64,000 nt of DNA from Cellulomonas sp. Root485 (GTDB taxonomy: Bacteria > Actinomycetota > Actinomycetes > Actinomycetales > Cellulomonadaceae): positions 538,559-602,558 of the forward strand of contig NZ_LMFC01000002.1 of NCBI RefSeq assembly GCF_001426705.1, read 5' to 3'. The notes below the pieces were generated by a model that made no database searches, was not told the DNA's origin, and was given only the letters and a program-made list of their open reading frames with translations. This document shows positions 11,658 to 22,585 of this stretch, piece after piece. The translations under genes and the position numbers were made by a program. How positions within the stretch are numbered: the first letter of the stretch is position 1; every line of letters begins with the position of its first letter.

Positions 11658-14600
11658 ATGAGACAGGCACGATCGCCACGGAATCATTTCGAAACTATCG
11701 GGGTCGCGCTGGCCACGGCCCTGGCGCTTGCCGCGGTCCCGGCGGCGGTCGTGAGCACGGGAACGGCGGCACTCGCCGCCGATACGACCCTCGTGTCCAC
11801 CGACTTCTCCGACGGCACGCTCGGCGGCTGGACGCAGAGCGGCGGTCCGACGCTGTCGCACGTCGAGGTGGACGGCAACCCTGCTCTGCAGGTGGCGAAC
11901 CGCACCGAGGACTTCGACGGCATCCAGACGCCCGCGGGCCTGTTCGAGGACGTCGAGCCCGGCACGGTCCTCACGCTGTCGATGCGTGCCCGGCTGGCTC
12001 CGGAGACGGCCGGCTCGGCCGGGGTGCGCCTCGTCGTGAAGCCCGCCTACGGGTGGGTGGGGAACACGACCATGACGGCTGACGCCTGGTCGACGGTGAC
12101 CGGCACGTACACGGTGCCGGCCGACGCGGACCCCGCCGCGCTCCAGGTCTACGTCGGCACCGGTGCTCTGACCGGCCCGTACACCTACCTCGTCGACGAC
12201 ATCGTCATCACCGCACCCGCCGCGGCGCCGACCGACGAGACCCTGGTGTCCACCGACTTCACGGACGGCACGTACAGCGACTGGGCGGCCAGCGGCGGCG
12301 CGACGCTGTCGGTGGTCGACGTCGACGGCAACCCCGCCCTGCAGGTGGCCAACCGCACGGAGGACTTCGACGGCATCCAGACCGCCGCCGGCCTGTTCGC
12401 GGACGTCGCGCCCGGCACCGAGCTGACGCTGTCGATGCGGGCGCGGCTCGCTCCGGACACGGCTGGTTCCGCCGGGGTGCGCCTCGTCGTGAAGCCCGCC
12501 TACTCCTGGGTGGGCAACACCACGATGAGCGCCGACGCGTGGACCACGGTGACCGGCACCTACGCCGTGCCGGCCGACGCCGACCCCGCGACGCTGCAGG
12601 TCTACATCGGCACGGGCGCGCTGGACGGCCCCTACACCTACCTGGTGGACGACATCACGATCACAGCCCCTGCCGGTGAGGAGCCGGAGACGCCCGACGT
12701 CCTGCCCGGTGGCGCCCTCAACCCCACGACGACCCCGGTCTCCGCAGCGCAGGGCACGGGCAACCGGTCGGCGCTGACGTTCGACGACGGCCCCAACGGC
12801 GCGGACACCACCGAGCTGCTGGACTTCCTGGCGGCCAAGGAGATCCACGCCACCTTCTGCGTGATCGGCCAGAACATCCAGGCCGCCGGCGGCGCCGACA
12901 TCCTGAAGCGGATCGTCGCCGACGGTCACACGCTCTGCAACCACGGCACGTCCTACGACGTGCTCGACGGCACGCAGGCGGAGGTCGAGCAGGACCTCGC
13001 CGACAACCTGACGATCATCCGGACCGCCCTGGGCAACCCGTCGGCGCAGGTGCCGTTCTTCCGCGCCGCCAACGGCGTGTGGACCACGGCCAACCAGAAC
13101 GCGGCCGTGGCGCTGGGCATGCAGCCGCTCGCGGTCACGAACACGATCGCGGACTGGGAGACGCAGGACGAGGCGACGCTCACCACCCGGCTGCGCACCG
13201 CCATGAAGTCCGGCGAGGTCGTCCTGATGCACGACGGCGGCGGCTCGCGGGCCGGCACGGTCGCGGCGGCGAAGACCGTCATCCAGGAGCGCCTCGACGA
13301 GGGCTGGACGTTCACCCTGCCCGCCGTGACGCTGGCCCCGAGCCAGCCGCCGGGCACGGCAGTGATCAGCGCCGACTTCGAGGACGGGCTGCAGGGCTGG
13401 ATCCCGCGCGCGACCGGCGAGGGCCAGGGCACCCTGGCGGTCACGACCGAGCTGGCGCACGGCGGCGCACAGGCCGCCGTGCTCACCGAGCGCACGTCCC
13501 AGGGCCACGGGATCGGGTTCGACGCCACCGGCGTGCTTATCCCGGGCACCAGCTACGAGTACTCGGCCTGGGTGCGGTTCGCGCCCGGCCAGACCGCCGA
13601 CGACCTGTGGCTGAGCCTGGCCCGCACGGTTGGCGACAGCACCTCCTACGACACGCTCAAGCAGTTCACGGGCATGTCGAACAGCGAGTGGGTCCAGGTC
13701 ACCGGCACGTTCCAGATGGCCGCGGCCGAGTCGGCGCTGCTGTACTTCGAGACGCCGTGGGAGAACGGGGACCCGGGCAACACGTCCGACTTCCTCGTCG
13801 ACGACGTCGTGGTGAAGGTCCAGGACCCGCTGCAGGTGCAGGACCTGACGCCGATCAAGGACACGGTCGACTTCCCTGTCGGCGTCGCGATCGACAGCCG
13901 CGAGCAGACCGGGGCGCAGTCGGAGCTCCTGCTCCGGCACTTCGACCAGGTCACGTCCGAGAACTACATGAAGCCCGAGGCCTGGTACGACGCGGAGAAG
14001 AACTTCACGCCGCACCCCGAGGCCGACGCGATCATGCAGTACGCCCAGGAGAACGGGATCCGCGTCTACGGGCACACGCTCGCCTGGCACAGCCAGACGC
14101 CGGCCTGGTTCTTCCAGGACGACGCGGGCGTGGCGCTCACCACGAGCGAGGCCGACCAGCAGATCCTCAAGGACCGGCTGCGGACGCACATCCACTCCGT
14201 GGCGCAGCACCTGAGCGACACGTACGGCGAGTTCGGCAGCGACACCAACCCGCTGGTCGCGTTCGACGTGGTCAACGAGGTGGTCAGCGACAGCGGCGAG
14301 TTCGCCGACGGGCTCCGTCGCAGCGAGTGGTACCGGATCCTGGGCGAGGAGTTCATCGACCTGGCGTTCCGGTACGCGGACGAGGCGTTCAACGACGAGT
14401 TCGCGGCCGCGGGTGCCGACCGTCCGATCACGCTGATCATCAACGACTACAACACCGAGCAGGGCGGCAAGCAGGCTCGCCTGCACGCTCTGGTCGAGCG
14501 TCTGCTCGAGCGCGGTGTTCCGGTCGACGGCGTGGGGCACCAGTTCCACGTCAGCCTCGCGATGCCGGTGTCGGCGCTCGAGGCGGCGCTCACCGCGTTC

Positions 14601-16442
14601 GAGGACCTTCCCGTCGTGCAGGCCGTGACCGAGCTCGACGTCACCACCGGCACGCCGGTGACCGAAGGGAAGCTCGTCGAGCAGGGCTACTACTACCGGG
14701 ACGCGTTCCGGATCTTCCGGGCGCACGCCGAGAGCCTGTTCTCGGTCACGGTGTGGGGCCTCACCGACGGCCGCAGCTGGCGCAGCGACTCCGGCGCACC
14801 GCTCGTGTTCGACGACCTGCTGCAGGCCAAGCCGGCCTACGTCGGGATCGTCGACGACGAGCTGCCGGCCCGGCAGCGCACGGCGAACGTCTTCGCAGAG
14901 GACGTGCCGCTGGCCGACCCGACCTCCGACGTCCGGTGGTCGCAGCTCCCGCTCAACGTCATCGACGACGCGACCGCCTTCCAGCTGCGCTGGGCGCCGG
15001 ACAACCTGACGGCGTACGTCTCGGTGGACGACGCGACGGCGCAGGACACGGACGCGATCGAGATCGCCTACGCGGGCCAGACGGTCACGTTCGGTCGGGA
15101 CGGCTCGGGCGACGTCGACGGCATCGTCACGGAGCGCGACGGCGGGTACGAGGCCGTCGTGAAGCTCCCGCTCGCCACGCCGGTGGCGGAGGGCGGCACG
15201 CTGCCGTTCGACCTCCGGGTGACGGACGGGTCGGGCACCGACACGAGCACCGTCGCGTGGAACACGCCGGGTGCCACGGGCACGCTCACGCTGATCGAGC
15301 CGCTCTCGTACGCCGAGGTGGGTGCCGTCCAGACGGCCCCCGCGATCGACGGCGACGAGGACCCCTCCTGGGCCGACGCCACCACCGTCCGGACCGACAA
15401 GCAGACCAACGGCACCGGCGGCGCGACCGCGGAGGTCCGCACCCTCTGGAAGGACAACACGCTGTTCGTGCTCGCGGAGGTCACCGACCCGATCGTGGAC
15501 GTCTCGGGCTCCGACCCGTGGATCCAGGACTCGGTCGAGATCTACGTGGACCCGGGCAACTACAAGAACGGCTCCTACCGGTACGACGACACCCAGATCC
15601 GGATCAGCGCCACCAACGTGGTCTCGTTCGGCACGGGCGACGAGGCGTTCCAGCAGAACCGGCTGGTCAGCGCCACGCGGCTCACGGACACCGGCTACGT
15701 CGTCGAGGCGTCGATCAGCCTCCTCGAGGACGGCGGCGCGGGCAGCTTCCAGGGTGTGGACCTCCAGGTGAACGACGCCAGTGGCGGCGCGCGCACCTCG
15801 ATCCACAACTGGGCCGACCCGACCGGCGCCGGCTACCAGAGCACCGCCCGCTGGGGTGTCCTGCAGCTGGTCGAGGCGGACGCCCCGTCGTCGACCACCA
15901 TGCTGACGGCAGCCCCGTCGAGCCAGGTGTTCGGCTCGTCGTCGCGGGTCACGCTCACCGCGACGGTCACGGCCGACGTGGCCGTGTCGGGACCGGTCGA
16001 CTTCGTCGCCGGGGACACCGTGCTCGGGACGGCGACCCTGCGGAACGGCACGGCCACCCTGCGGCTGCCGGCGTCCACGCCCGCCGGCAGCTACGACGTC
16101 GTCGCCCGGTTCGCCGGCGACGACACCGTGACCGGCTCGGAGTCGACGGTGGTCACGGTGGTCGTGGACAAGGTCACCACGACGACCGGTCTCACGGTCA
16201 CGCCGGGGTTCCTGTTCATCCCGTCGTTCGCGGTGGCGACGGTCGCGACGAACAACGGGAAGATCCCGTCGGGCACGATCGAGATCCGTGAGGGCACCAA
16301 GGTGGTCAAGCGCCTCAGTGTGGTGCTCGGCATCGCGATCGGGACCGTCCCGTCGGGCAAGCACACGTACACGGCGACGTTCGTCCCGAGCGACACCGCC
16401 AACGTGAGCCCGAGCACGAGCGCACCGGTCAAGACCCGCTGA
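11658..16442 (+). CDS. Secreted multidomain xylanase/acetylxylan esterase (CBM-CBM-CE4-CBM-GH10-CBM9-Ig)
   Basis: A 1594-residue secreted enzyme for acetylated xylan. After a signal peptide (cleavage near AALAA-DTT) come two near-identical CBM22/CBM4_9-like domains (about 45-184 and 194-338) and a CE4 polysaccharide deacetylase (about 368-560; TFDDGPN with Asp376/377, FRAANGVW, VVLMHDGGG). Next are a CBM4_9-like domain (565-724) and a GH10 xylanase (728-1068; acid/base Glu874 in DVVNEVV, nucleophile Glu992 in TELDV). A CBM9-like pair (1075-1404) and two bacterial Ig-like domains complete it. CE4 motif 2 reads NHGTSYD, with Tyr433 where a metal-binding His is usual. The ATG at 11658 is chosen because the signal peptide follows directly. 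The gene separates nadB from nadC. Confidence 0.93.
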   Translation: MRQARSPRNHFETIGVALATALALAAVPAAVVSTGTAALAADTTLVSTDFSDGTLGGWTQSGGPTLSHVEVDGNPALQVANRTEDFDGIQTPAGLFEDVEPGTVLTLSMRARLAPETAGSAGVRLVVKPAYGWVGNTTMTADAWSTVTGTYTVPADADPAALQVYVGTGALTGPYTYLVDDIVITAPAAAPTDETLVSTDFTDGTYSDWAASGGATLSVVDVDGNPALQVANRTEDFDGIQTAAGLFADVAPGTELTLSMRARLAPDTAGSAGVRLVVKPAYSWVGNTTMSADAWTTVTGTYAVPADADPATLQVYIGTGALDGPYTYLVDDITITAPAGEEPETPDVLPGGALNPTTTPVSAAQGTGNRSALTFDDGPNGADTTELLDFLAAKEIHATFCVIGQNIQAAGGADILKRIVADGHTLCNHGTSYDVLDGTQAEVEQDLADNLTIIRTALGNPSAQVPFFRAANGVWTTANQNAAVALGMQPLAVTNTIADWETQDEATLTTRLRTAMKSGEVVLMHDGGGSRAGTVAAAKTVIQERLDEGWTFTLPAVTLAPSQPPGTAVISADFEDGLQGWIPRATGEGQGTLAVTTELAHGGAQAAVLTERTSQGHGIGFDATGVLIPGTSYEYSAWVRFAPGQTADDLWLSLARTVGDSTSYDTLKQFTGMSNSEWVQVTGTFQMAAAESALLYFETPWENGDPGNTSDFLVDDVVVKVQDPLQVQDLTPIKDTVDFPVGVAIDSREQTGAQSELLLRHFDQVTSENYMKPEAWYDAEKNFTPHPEADAIMQYAQENGIRVYGHTLAWHSQTPAWFFQDDAGVALTTSEADQQILKDRLRTHIHSVAQHLSDTYGEFGSDTNPLVAFDVVNEVVSDSGEFADGLRRSEWYRILGEEFIDLAFRYADEAFNDEFAAAGADRPITLIINDYNTEQGGKQARLHALVERLLERGVPVDGVGHQFHVSLAMPVSALEAALTAFEDLPVVQAVTELDVTTGTPVTEGKLVEQGYYYRDAFRIFRAHAESLFSVTVWGLTDGRSWRSDSGAPLVFDDLLQAKPAYVGIVDDELPARQRTANVFAEDVPLADPTSDVRWSQLPLNVIDDATAFQLRWAPDNLTAYVSVDDATAQDTDAIEIAYAGQTVTFGRDGSGDVDGIVTERDGGYEAVVKLPLATPVAEGGTLPFDLRVTDGSGTDTSTVAWNTPGATGTLTLIEPLSYAEVGAVQTAPAIDGDEDPSWADATTVRTDKQTNGTGGATAEVRTLWKDNTLFVLAEVTDPIVDVSGSDPWIQDSVEIYVDPGNYKNGSYRYDDTQIRISATNVVSFGTGDEAFQQNRLVSATRLTDTGYVVEASISLLEDGGAGSFQGVDLQVNDASGGARTSIHNWADPTGAGYQSTARWGVLQLVEADAPSSTTMLTAAPSSQVFGSSSRVTLTATVTADVAVSGPVDFVAGDTVLGTATLRNGTATLRLPASTPAGSYDVVARFAGDDTVTGSESTVVTVVVDKVTTTTGLTVTPGFLFIPSFAVATVATNNGKIPSGTIEIREGTKVVKRLSVVLGIAIGTVPSGKHTYTATFVPSDTANVSPSTSAPVKTR

Positions 16443-16492
16443 CGGGCCGGGGGTCGGCCTCCGCGCCGTCCGCTGACGTCCCGTGAGCACCG

Positions 16493-16533
16493 CACGCCGT
16501 CCCGGGGAGGGGGTCTCCCCGGGACGGCGTGCG
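16493..16533 (+). terminator. Strong hairpin terminator after the xylanase gene
   Basis: An 18-bp perfect stem (16493-16510 with 16516-16533; arms begin GCACGCCGTCCC) closes a 5-base loop about 50 bases after the xylanase stop. There is no clear T-run, which is common in high-GC actinobacteria. It should isolate xylanase transcription from nadC. Confidence 0.8.
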
Positions 16534-16645
16534 TGTGTCCGCATCCCGGCGCCCGGTCCCGGACGAAGTCGGCGTACCGGTCGTCCGCCTCACCACGATG
16601 TCGTCACTCCGGCGAACGCCGGACGAACGCCGCTACCGTGACGCC

Positions 16646-17542
16646 GTGACCTCCCCGACCCTCGCCCTGGACCCCGCCTGGATCGCCCGCACGGTCGCGG
16701 TCGCGCTCGACGAGGACCTCGGCCCCGCGCCGGGCCGGGACGTGACGACGCAGTCGACGATCTCGCCGCACGCCGTCGGCGCCGCGGATCTCGTGGCCCG
16801 GCAGGACGGGGTCGTCGCGGGTCTGGTGGTGATCCCCGAGGTCGTGGGCCAGGCTGCCGCGCGGCTCGGGCTGGCCGTCCCGTCCGTCGACCAGCGCGTC
16901 GCCGACGGCGCCCGGGTCGCCCGCGGTGATGTGCTGGCCGTCCTGACCGGTCCCGTGCAGGTGCTCCTCGTCGCCGAGCGGACGCTGCTCAACCTCGCGT
17001 CGCGCGCGTCGGGCGTCGCCACCCACACGCGCCGGTGGGCGGACGCTCTGGAGGGCACGGGCGCCCTGGTGCTGGACACGCGCAAGACGACCCCGGGGCT
17101 GCGCGCGCTGGAGAAGTACGCAGTGCGCTGCGGCGGCGGGACCAACAAGCGCATGGGGCTGTACGACGTCGCGATGGTCAAGGACAACCACGTGGTCGCC
17201 GCGGGGTCGGTGGCCGCCGCGATCGAGGCGGTCCGCACGCGGTTCCCCGACGTGACCATCCAGGTGGAGGCGGACACCCTCGACCAGGCGCTGGAGGCCG
17301 TCGGCGCCGGCGCCCGGTTCCTGCTGCTGGACAACATGCCGACGCCGCTGCTCGCGGAGGTCGTCGCCGCGGTGCGTGCCGTCGACCCGGGGGTCGAGCT
17401 CGAGGCCACGGGCAACCTCACGCTCGACCGTGCGCGCGAGGTCGCGTCGACCGGCGTCGACTACCTGTCGGTGGGCGGGCTGACGCACTCGTCGCCGATC
17501 CTGGACCTGGCGCTCGACCTGGAGCCGCTGCAGCGGGTGTGA
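16646..17542 (+). CDS. nadC: Nicotinate-nucleotide diphosphorylase (carboxylating)
   Basis: Converts quinolinate and PRPP to nicotinate mononucleotide. The 298-residue product shows LVARQDGVVAGL, ERTLLNLASRASGVATHTR, LDTRKTTPGLRALEKYAV, MVKDNHV and VDYLSVGGLTHSS, all typical of NadC. The GTG at 16646 is chosen because the homologous part begins there; the open frame upstream overlaps the terminator stem. It probably has its own promoter after the terminator. The pathway partner nadB lies on the far side of the xylanase gene. Confidence 0.94.
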   Translation: MTSPTLALDPAWIARTVAVALDEDLGPAPGRDVTTQSTISPHAVGAADLVARQDGVVAGLVVIPEVVGQAAARLGLAVPSVDQRVADGARVARGDVLAVLTGPVQVLLVAERTLLNLASRASGVATHTRRWADALEGTGALVLDTRKTTPGLRALEKYAVRCGGGTNKRMGLYDVAMVKDNHVVAAGSVAAAIEAVRTRFPDVTIQVEADTLDQALEAVGAGARFLLLDNMPTPLLAEVVAAVRAVDPGVELEATGNLTLDRAREVASTGVDYLSVGGLTHSSPILDLALDLEPLQRV

Positions 17543-17589
17543 CGGACGAGCCAGCGGGTGCACGAGACGTGCGCCGGTAGGATCGCCCG

Positions 17590-19106
<1,517 letters not shown>

Positions 19107-19110
<4 letters not shown>

Positions 19111-19295
19111 ACCCCCTGTTCACGGCCCTGGCCGCCCTGCTGCCGTCCATCGGCGTCGGATTGCTGTTCTGGTTCGCCATCCGCGCGCTGGTCAATGCCG
19201 ACCGCACCGAACGGCAGGCATTGGCCAAAATGGACGCCGCCGAACGCGCGGCAGAAGTTGCCGGGAATAAAGATCAATCCGGCCCGTCCGTTTGA
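19107..19295 (+). CDS. Small single-pass membrane protein
   Basis: A 62-residue protein with one hydrophobic helix (about residues 6-28) and a charged, Ala/Glu/Arg-rich cytoplasmic tail predicted to be helical. Its ATG overlaps the lysS stop as ATGA, supporting translation by coupling. It lies just upstream of lsr2. No family is recognised; similar small ORFs are often annotated as hypothetical between lysS and lsr2 in related actinobacteria. Confidence 0.65.
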
Positions 19296-19361
19296 CGCCT
19301 TAAAGTGCCGATGCGATAGTGAACGCGACAAGCATTCCCCCCGCATCGCATGGAGAACACA

Positions 19362-19694
19362 ATGGCGCAGAAGGTTCAGGTCCTGCTGGTCGACGACATC
19401 GACGGCGGAACTGCAGACGAGACCGTGACGTTCGGGCTCGACGGCGTCACCTATGAGATCGACCTGACCTCCGGTCACGCGAGCGAGCTGCGTGACGCAT
19501 TTGCCCAGTGGGTCGGTCACGCACGCAAGGTCGGCGGCCGCACGGCCGCGAAGTCGACGGCAGCTCGTGGGCGGCGCTCGTCGTCCAGCGACGCCCAGGC
19601 GATCCGTGAATGGGCCAAGGAGCACGGGCACCACGTGTCCGAGCGCGGCCGCATCTCCGCGGAGGTCAAGGCCGCGTACGACGCGTCGCACTGA
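19362..19694 (+). CDS. lsr2: Lsr2 nucleoid-associated protein
   Basis: Actinobacterial H-NS-like protein that bridges DNA and silences AT-rich, often horizontally acquired genes. The 110-residue product has the N-terminal dimerisation domain (MAQKVQVLLVDDIDGG, then GLDGVTYEIDLTS), a basic linker and the C-terminal DNA-binding helices with the minor-groove RGR motif at residues 95-97. The ATG at 19362 gives the canonical MAQK start; an earlier in-frame ATG at 19350 would add four residues. A convergent terminator follows. Confidence 0.96.
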   Translation: MAQKVQVLLVDDIDGGTADETVTFGLDGVTYEIDLTSGHASELRDAFAQWVGHARKVGGRTAAKSTAARGRRSSSSDAQAIREWAKEHGHHVSERGRISAEVKAAYDASH

Positions 19695-19710
19695 TACGTC
19701 GCACGAACGA

Positions 19711-19745
19711 CGAGAGCCCGGTCCCGGGGGGGTGCCGGGCTCTCG
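19711..19745. terminator. Bidirectional hairpin between lsr2 and xylB
   Basis: CGAGAGCCCGG (19711-19721) pairs with CCGGGCTCTCG (19735-19745) around a 13-base loop. It lies between the convergent stops of lsr2 and xylB and can serve both. Confidence 0.75.
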
Positions 19746-19766
19746 TCATGTCTCTGCTCGCGCTGC

Positions 19767-21170
19767 TCAGGCGGGTCGTACACCCGTGAGCTCGCGCACC
19801 GCGGCGTACTGCTCGCGAACCCGCGCGACCGGGTCGCCGGTGAACACCGTCGCCTCGGTGGCCGAGCTCCAGGACGGCGGCGTCGCCGATCCGGAGAGGA
19901 CCCACGCGGCCTGGCGGGCGGCCCCGTCGGCCACGTACTCGCCGGGCGTCGGGACGCGGACGTCGAGGCCGAGCACGGACGGCGCGATCGCCCGCACCGC
20001 CGCGGACTGCGCACCTCCGCCGATGAGGAACAGCCGCTCGACCGCGACGCCCTGGGCCCGCAGCGCGTCGATCCCGTCGGCGAGCGCGCACAGCATCCCC
20101 TCGACCGCGGCGCGCGCCAGGTGCGCCGGGGTCGTGTTACCGAGGCGCAGGCCGTGCAGGGCGCCGGTGGCGTCGGGCTTGTTCGGCGTGCGCTCGCCCT
20201 CCAGGTAGGGCACGAGGACGAGCCCGTCGGCACCCGCCGGCGCGGACAGGGCCAGCGTGGACAGACCGGCGTGGTCGACGCCGAGCAGCCGTGCGGCGGC
20301 GTCGAGCACGCGGGACGCGTTCAGCGTGCAGGCGAGCGGGAGGAAGCCACCCGCGGCGTCGGCGAACCCGGTGACCAGGCCCGACCCGTCCGCCGTGGCC
20401 GCGGACGCGATCGCCGAGACGACCCCGGAGGTGCCGATGGACACGGCGACGTCGCCGGGCAGCAGGCCGAGCGCGAGAGCCGCGGCGGCGTTGTCGCCCG
20501 CGCCGGGCCCGAGGACGGCGCCGCCGGTGGACCGGGGGCCCGCCTCGGACGGGCCGAGCACGCGGGGGACGAGCGCGTCGTGCCCCAGGGCCAGCTCGAG
20601 CAGGTCGTGCCGGTAGTCCTCGGTGGCGGGGGACCAGTAGCCGGTGCCGGAGGCGTCCGAGCGGTCGGTCACCAGCGCGTCGAGCCCTGGTGCGCCGGCG
20701 AGGCGCCAGGTGAGCCAGTCGTGGGGGAGGGCGACGGCGGCGACGCGCGCGGCGTTCTCCGGCTCGGCGTCCCGCAGCCAGCGCAGCTTGGTCACGGTCA
20801 GGGAAGCGACGGGCACGGAGCCGACCGCGTCGGCCCACGCCTGCGGTCCGCCCAGCTCGTCGATGAGCTGCAGCGCGGCCGGTGCCGACCGGGTGTCGTT
20901 CCACAGCAGGGCGTCACGGACCACCTCGCCGCGGGAGTCGAGCGCGACCATGCCGTGCTGCTGACCGCCGACGGAGACCGCCTCGACGTCGTCGAGACCG
21001 CCCGCGCTGACGATCGCGGACTTCAAGGCGTCCCACCAGTACCAGGGCGCCACCTCCGTGCCGTCGGGGTGGGACGCGCGCCCGGAGCGCACGAGCGCGC
21101 CCGTGTCGGCGTCGCGCACGACGACCTTGCAGGACTGCGTCGACGAGTCGATGCCGGCGACGAGAGCCAT
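19767..21170 (-). CDS. xylB: Xylulokinase
   Basis: Phosphorylates D-xylulose to xylulose 5-phosphate for the pentose phosphate pathway. The 467-residue FGGY-family kinase begins [15 protein letters not shown], the phosphate-binding loop. It has [22 protein letters not shown], the second ATPase segment [11 protein letters not shown], and [17 protein letters not shown] near the C-terminus. It follows xylA on the same strand. The 149-base gap between them holds two large hairpins that may reduce xylB expression relative to xylA. Confidence 0.95.
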   Translation of the reverse strand: MALVAGIDSSTQSCKVVVRDADTGALVRSGRASHPDGTEVAPWYWWDALKSAIVSAGGLDDVEAVSVGGQQHGMVALDSRGEVVRDALLWNDTRSAPAALQLIDELGGPQAWADAVGSVPVASLTVTKLRWLRDAEPENAARVAAVALPHDWLTWRLAGAPGLDALVTDRSDASGTGYWSPATEDYRHDLLELALGHDALVPRVLGPSEAGPRSTGGAVLGPGAGDNAAAALALGLLPGDVAVSIGTSGVVSAIASAATADGSGLVTGFADAAGGFLPLACTLNASRVLDAAARLLGVDHAGLSTLALSAPAGADGLVLVPYLEGERTPNKPDATGALHGLRLGNTTPAHLARAAVEGMLCALADGIDALRAQGVAVERLFLIGGGAQSAAVRAIAPSVLGLDVRVPTPGEYVADGAARQAAWVLSGSATPPSWSSATEATVFTGDPVARVREQYAAVRELTGVRPA

Positions 21171-21190
21171 GGTCTACCTCCAGGTGAACC

Positions 21191-21304
21191 CGCAACGTCC
21201 GCACTCGTGCGGGGTGGACCCCTCCGGAGTGCGGACGTTGCGATGAGACGAGGCGCAACGTCCGCACTCGTGGGGGTCGGAGCCCTGTCGAGTGCGGACG
21301 TTGC
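21191..21304. repeat. Two tandem CGTCCGCA hairpins between xylA and xylB
   Basis: Unit 1 pairs CGCAACGTCCGCACTC (21191-21206) with its exact complement at 21227-21242. Unit 2 pairs GCAACGTCCGCACTCG (21255-21270) with 21289-21304. Both are 16-bp perfect stems with 18-20-base loops, starting 64 bases apart. The same core recurs at 23801-23905, 24182-24221 and 59519-59749. The location inside a co-directional gene pair suggests mRNA processing, protection or attenuation (inference). Confidence 0.85.
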
Positions 21305-21319
21305 CGGAAGGGGGCTGGG

Positions 21320-22507
21320 TCAGCGGGCGCCGAGGGCGTGCTCGAGGGCCAGCTGGTTGAGGCGGACGAAGCCGAAGCCGCGCTCGGCGACGGCGTCGAC
21401 GTCGAGGTCCTCGTAGGCGGAGCGGTCCGCGAGCAGGTCGGCCAGGGTCTCGCCCGCGGCCAGCGTCGGCTGCGAGAGCTCCAGCACGCCGGACTCCTCG
21501 AACGCCGCCTGCACCTCGGGGTCGGCGCGGAACGCCTGCGCGCGCTCCTTGAGCAGCAGGTACGTCGCCATGTTGGCCGACGCGGAGTCCCACACGCCCT
21601 GGAAGTCCTCGGTGCGCGACGGCTTGTAGTCGAAGTGGCGCGGGCCGTCGTACGTCGGGCCGCCCGACGGGAAGCCGTTCTCGAGCAGGTCGACCGTGGC
21701 GAACGCCGAGAAGAGGTCGCCGTGGCCGAAGACCAGGTCCTGGTCGTACTTGATCGACTTCTGACCGTTGAGGTCGATGTGGAAGAGCTTGCCCGCCCAC
21801 AGCGCCAGCGCGATGCCCTGCGTGTAGTTGAGGCCCGCCATCTGCTCGTGGCCGACCTCGGGGTTCAGGCCGACGATGTCGGAGTGCTCCAGGCGGTCGA
21901 TGAGAGCGATCGCGTGGCCGATCGTCGGCAGCAGGATGTCGCCGCGGGGCTCGTTCGGCTTGGGCTCGAGCGCGATGCGCAGGCCGTAGCCCTTCTCCTT
22001 GATGTACGCGGCGACGGTGTCGATGCCCTCGGCGTAGCGGTCGTGCGCGGCGTTGAGGTCCTTCGCGGAGTCGTACTCGGCGCCCTCGCGGCCACCCCAC
22101 ATGACGAACGTGTCGGCGCCCAGCTCGGCGGCGAGGTCGACGTTGCGGACCACCTTGCGCAGGCCGTAGCGGCGCACCCGGCGGTCGTTCGACGTGAACG
22201 CCCCGTCCTTGAAGATCGGGTGGCTGAACGTGTTGGTGGTGACCATCTCGACGGTGATGCCGGTCTCGTCGAGGGCGCCCTTGAAGCGGGCGAGGATCTT
22301 GTCGCGCTCGGCGTCGTCCGAGCCGAAGGGGACGACGTCGTCGTCGTGGAACGTCACGTGCGCGGCGCCCAGCTCGGCCAGCTTGTGGACCGACTCGACC
22401 GGGTCCAGCCACGGGCGTGATGCCGAGCCGAACTGGTCCTGGGCGTTCCAGCCGACCGTCCAGAGGCCGAACGAGAACTTGTCTGCACGGGTGGGCTGCG
22501 CTGCCAT
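21320..22507 (-). CDS. xylA: Xylose isomerase
   Basis: Interconverts D-xylose and D-xylulose (also glucose and fructose). The 395-residue product is of the short actinobacterial type. Family motifs include [22 protein letters not shown] with the catalytic-base His, [27 protein letters not shown] with metal-binding Glu, and FHIDLNGQ. The ATG at 22507 has GAGGAGAC on the coding strand just upstream; an in-frame ATG at 22522 lacks such a site. It is divergent from the ROK regulator gene and heads the xylA-xylB pair. Confidence 0.96.
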   Translation of the reverse strand: MAAQPTRADKFSFGLWTVGWNAQDQFGSASRPWLDPVESVHKLAELGAAHVTFHDDDVVPFGSDDAERDKILARFKGALDETGITVEMVTTNTFSHPIFKDGAFTSNDRRVRRYGLRKVVRNVDLAAELGADTFVMWGGREGAEYDSAKDLNAAHDRYAEGIDTVAAYIKEKGYGLRIALEPKPNEPRGDILLPTIGHAIALIDRLEHSDIVGLNPEVGHEQMAGLNYTQGIALALWAGKLFHIDLNGQKSIKYDQDLVFGHGDLFSAFATVDLLENGFPSGGPTYDGPRHFDYKPSRTEDFQGVWDSASANMATYLLLKERAQAFRADPEVQAAFEESGVLELSQPTLAAGETLADLLADRSAYEDLDVDAVAERGFGFVRLNQLALEHALGAR

Positions 22508-22530
22508 CACGCGTCTCCTCATCGAGATGA

Positions 22531-22551
22531 ATCCGGTTTAGTTTGCCGGAT
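22531..22551. promoter_or_regulatory. Operator-like dyad between xylA and the ROK regulator
   Basis: ATCCGG (22531-22536) and CCGGAT (22546-22551) flank the AT-rich centre tttagtttg. GATGAAT occurs on both sides as a direct repeat. It is the only AT-rich patch in the intergenic gap and is about 25-45 bases from the xylA ATG, the expected place for a XylR-type ROK operator. Confidence 0.55.
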
Positions 22552-22585
22552 GAATTTATCTCGCCCAGCCGGTAGGGTCAAGCGC

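Noticed and set aside
11601..16544. A 1647-codon open frame on the minus strand opposite the xylanase gene
   Set aside because: It is the usual high-GC mirror frame: Arg/Ala/Gly/His-rich with no domain, opposite a gene with clear catalytic motifs and signal peptide.
11475..16645. Insertion sequence or integrase bringing in the xylanase gene
   Set aside because: No transposase, integrase, tRNA or flanking direct repeat is visible at either border.
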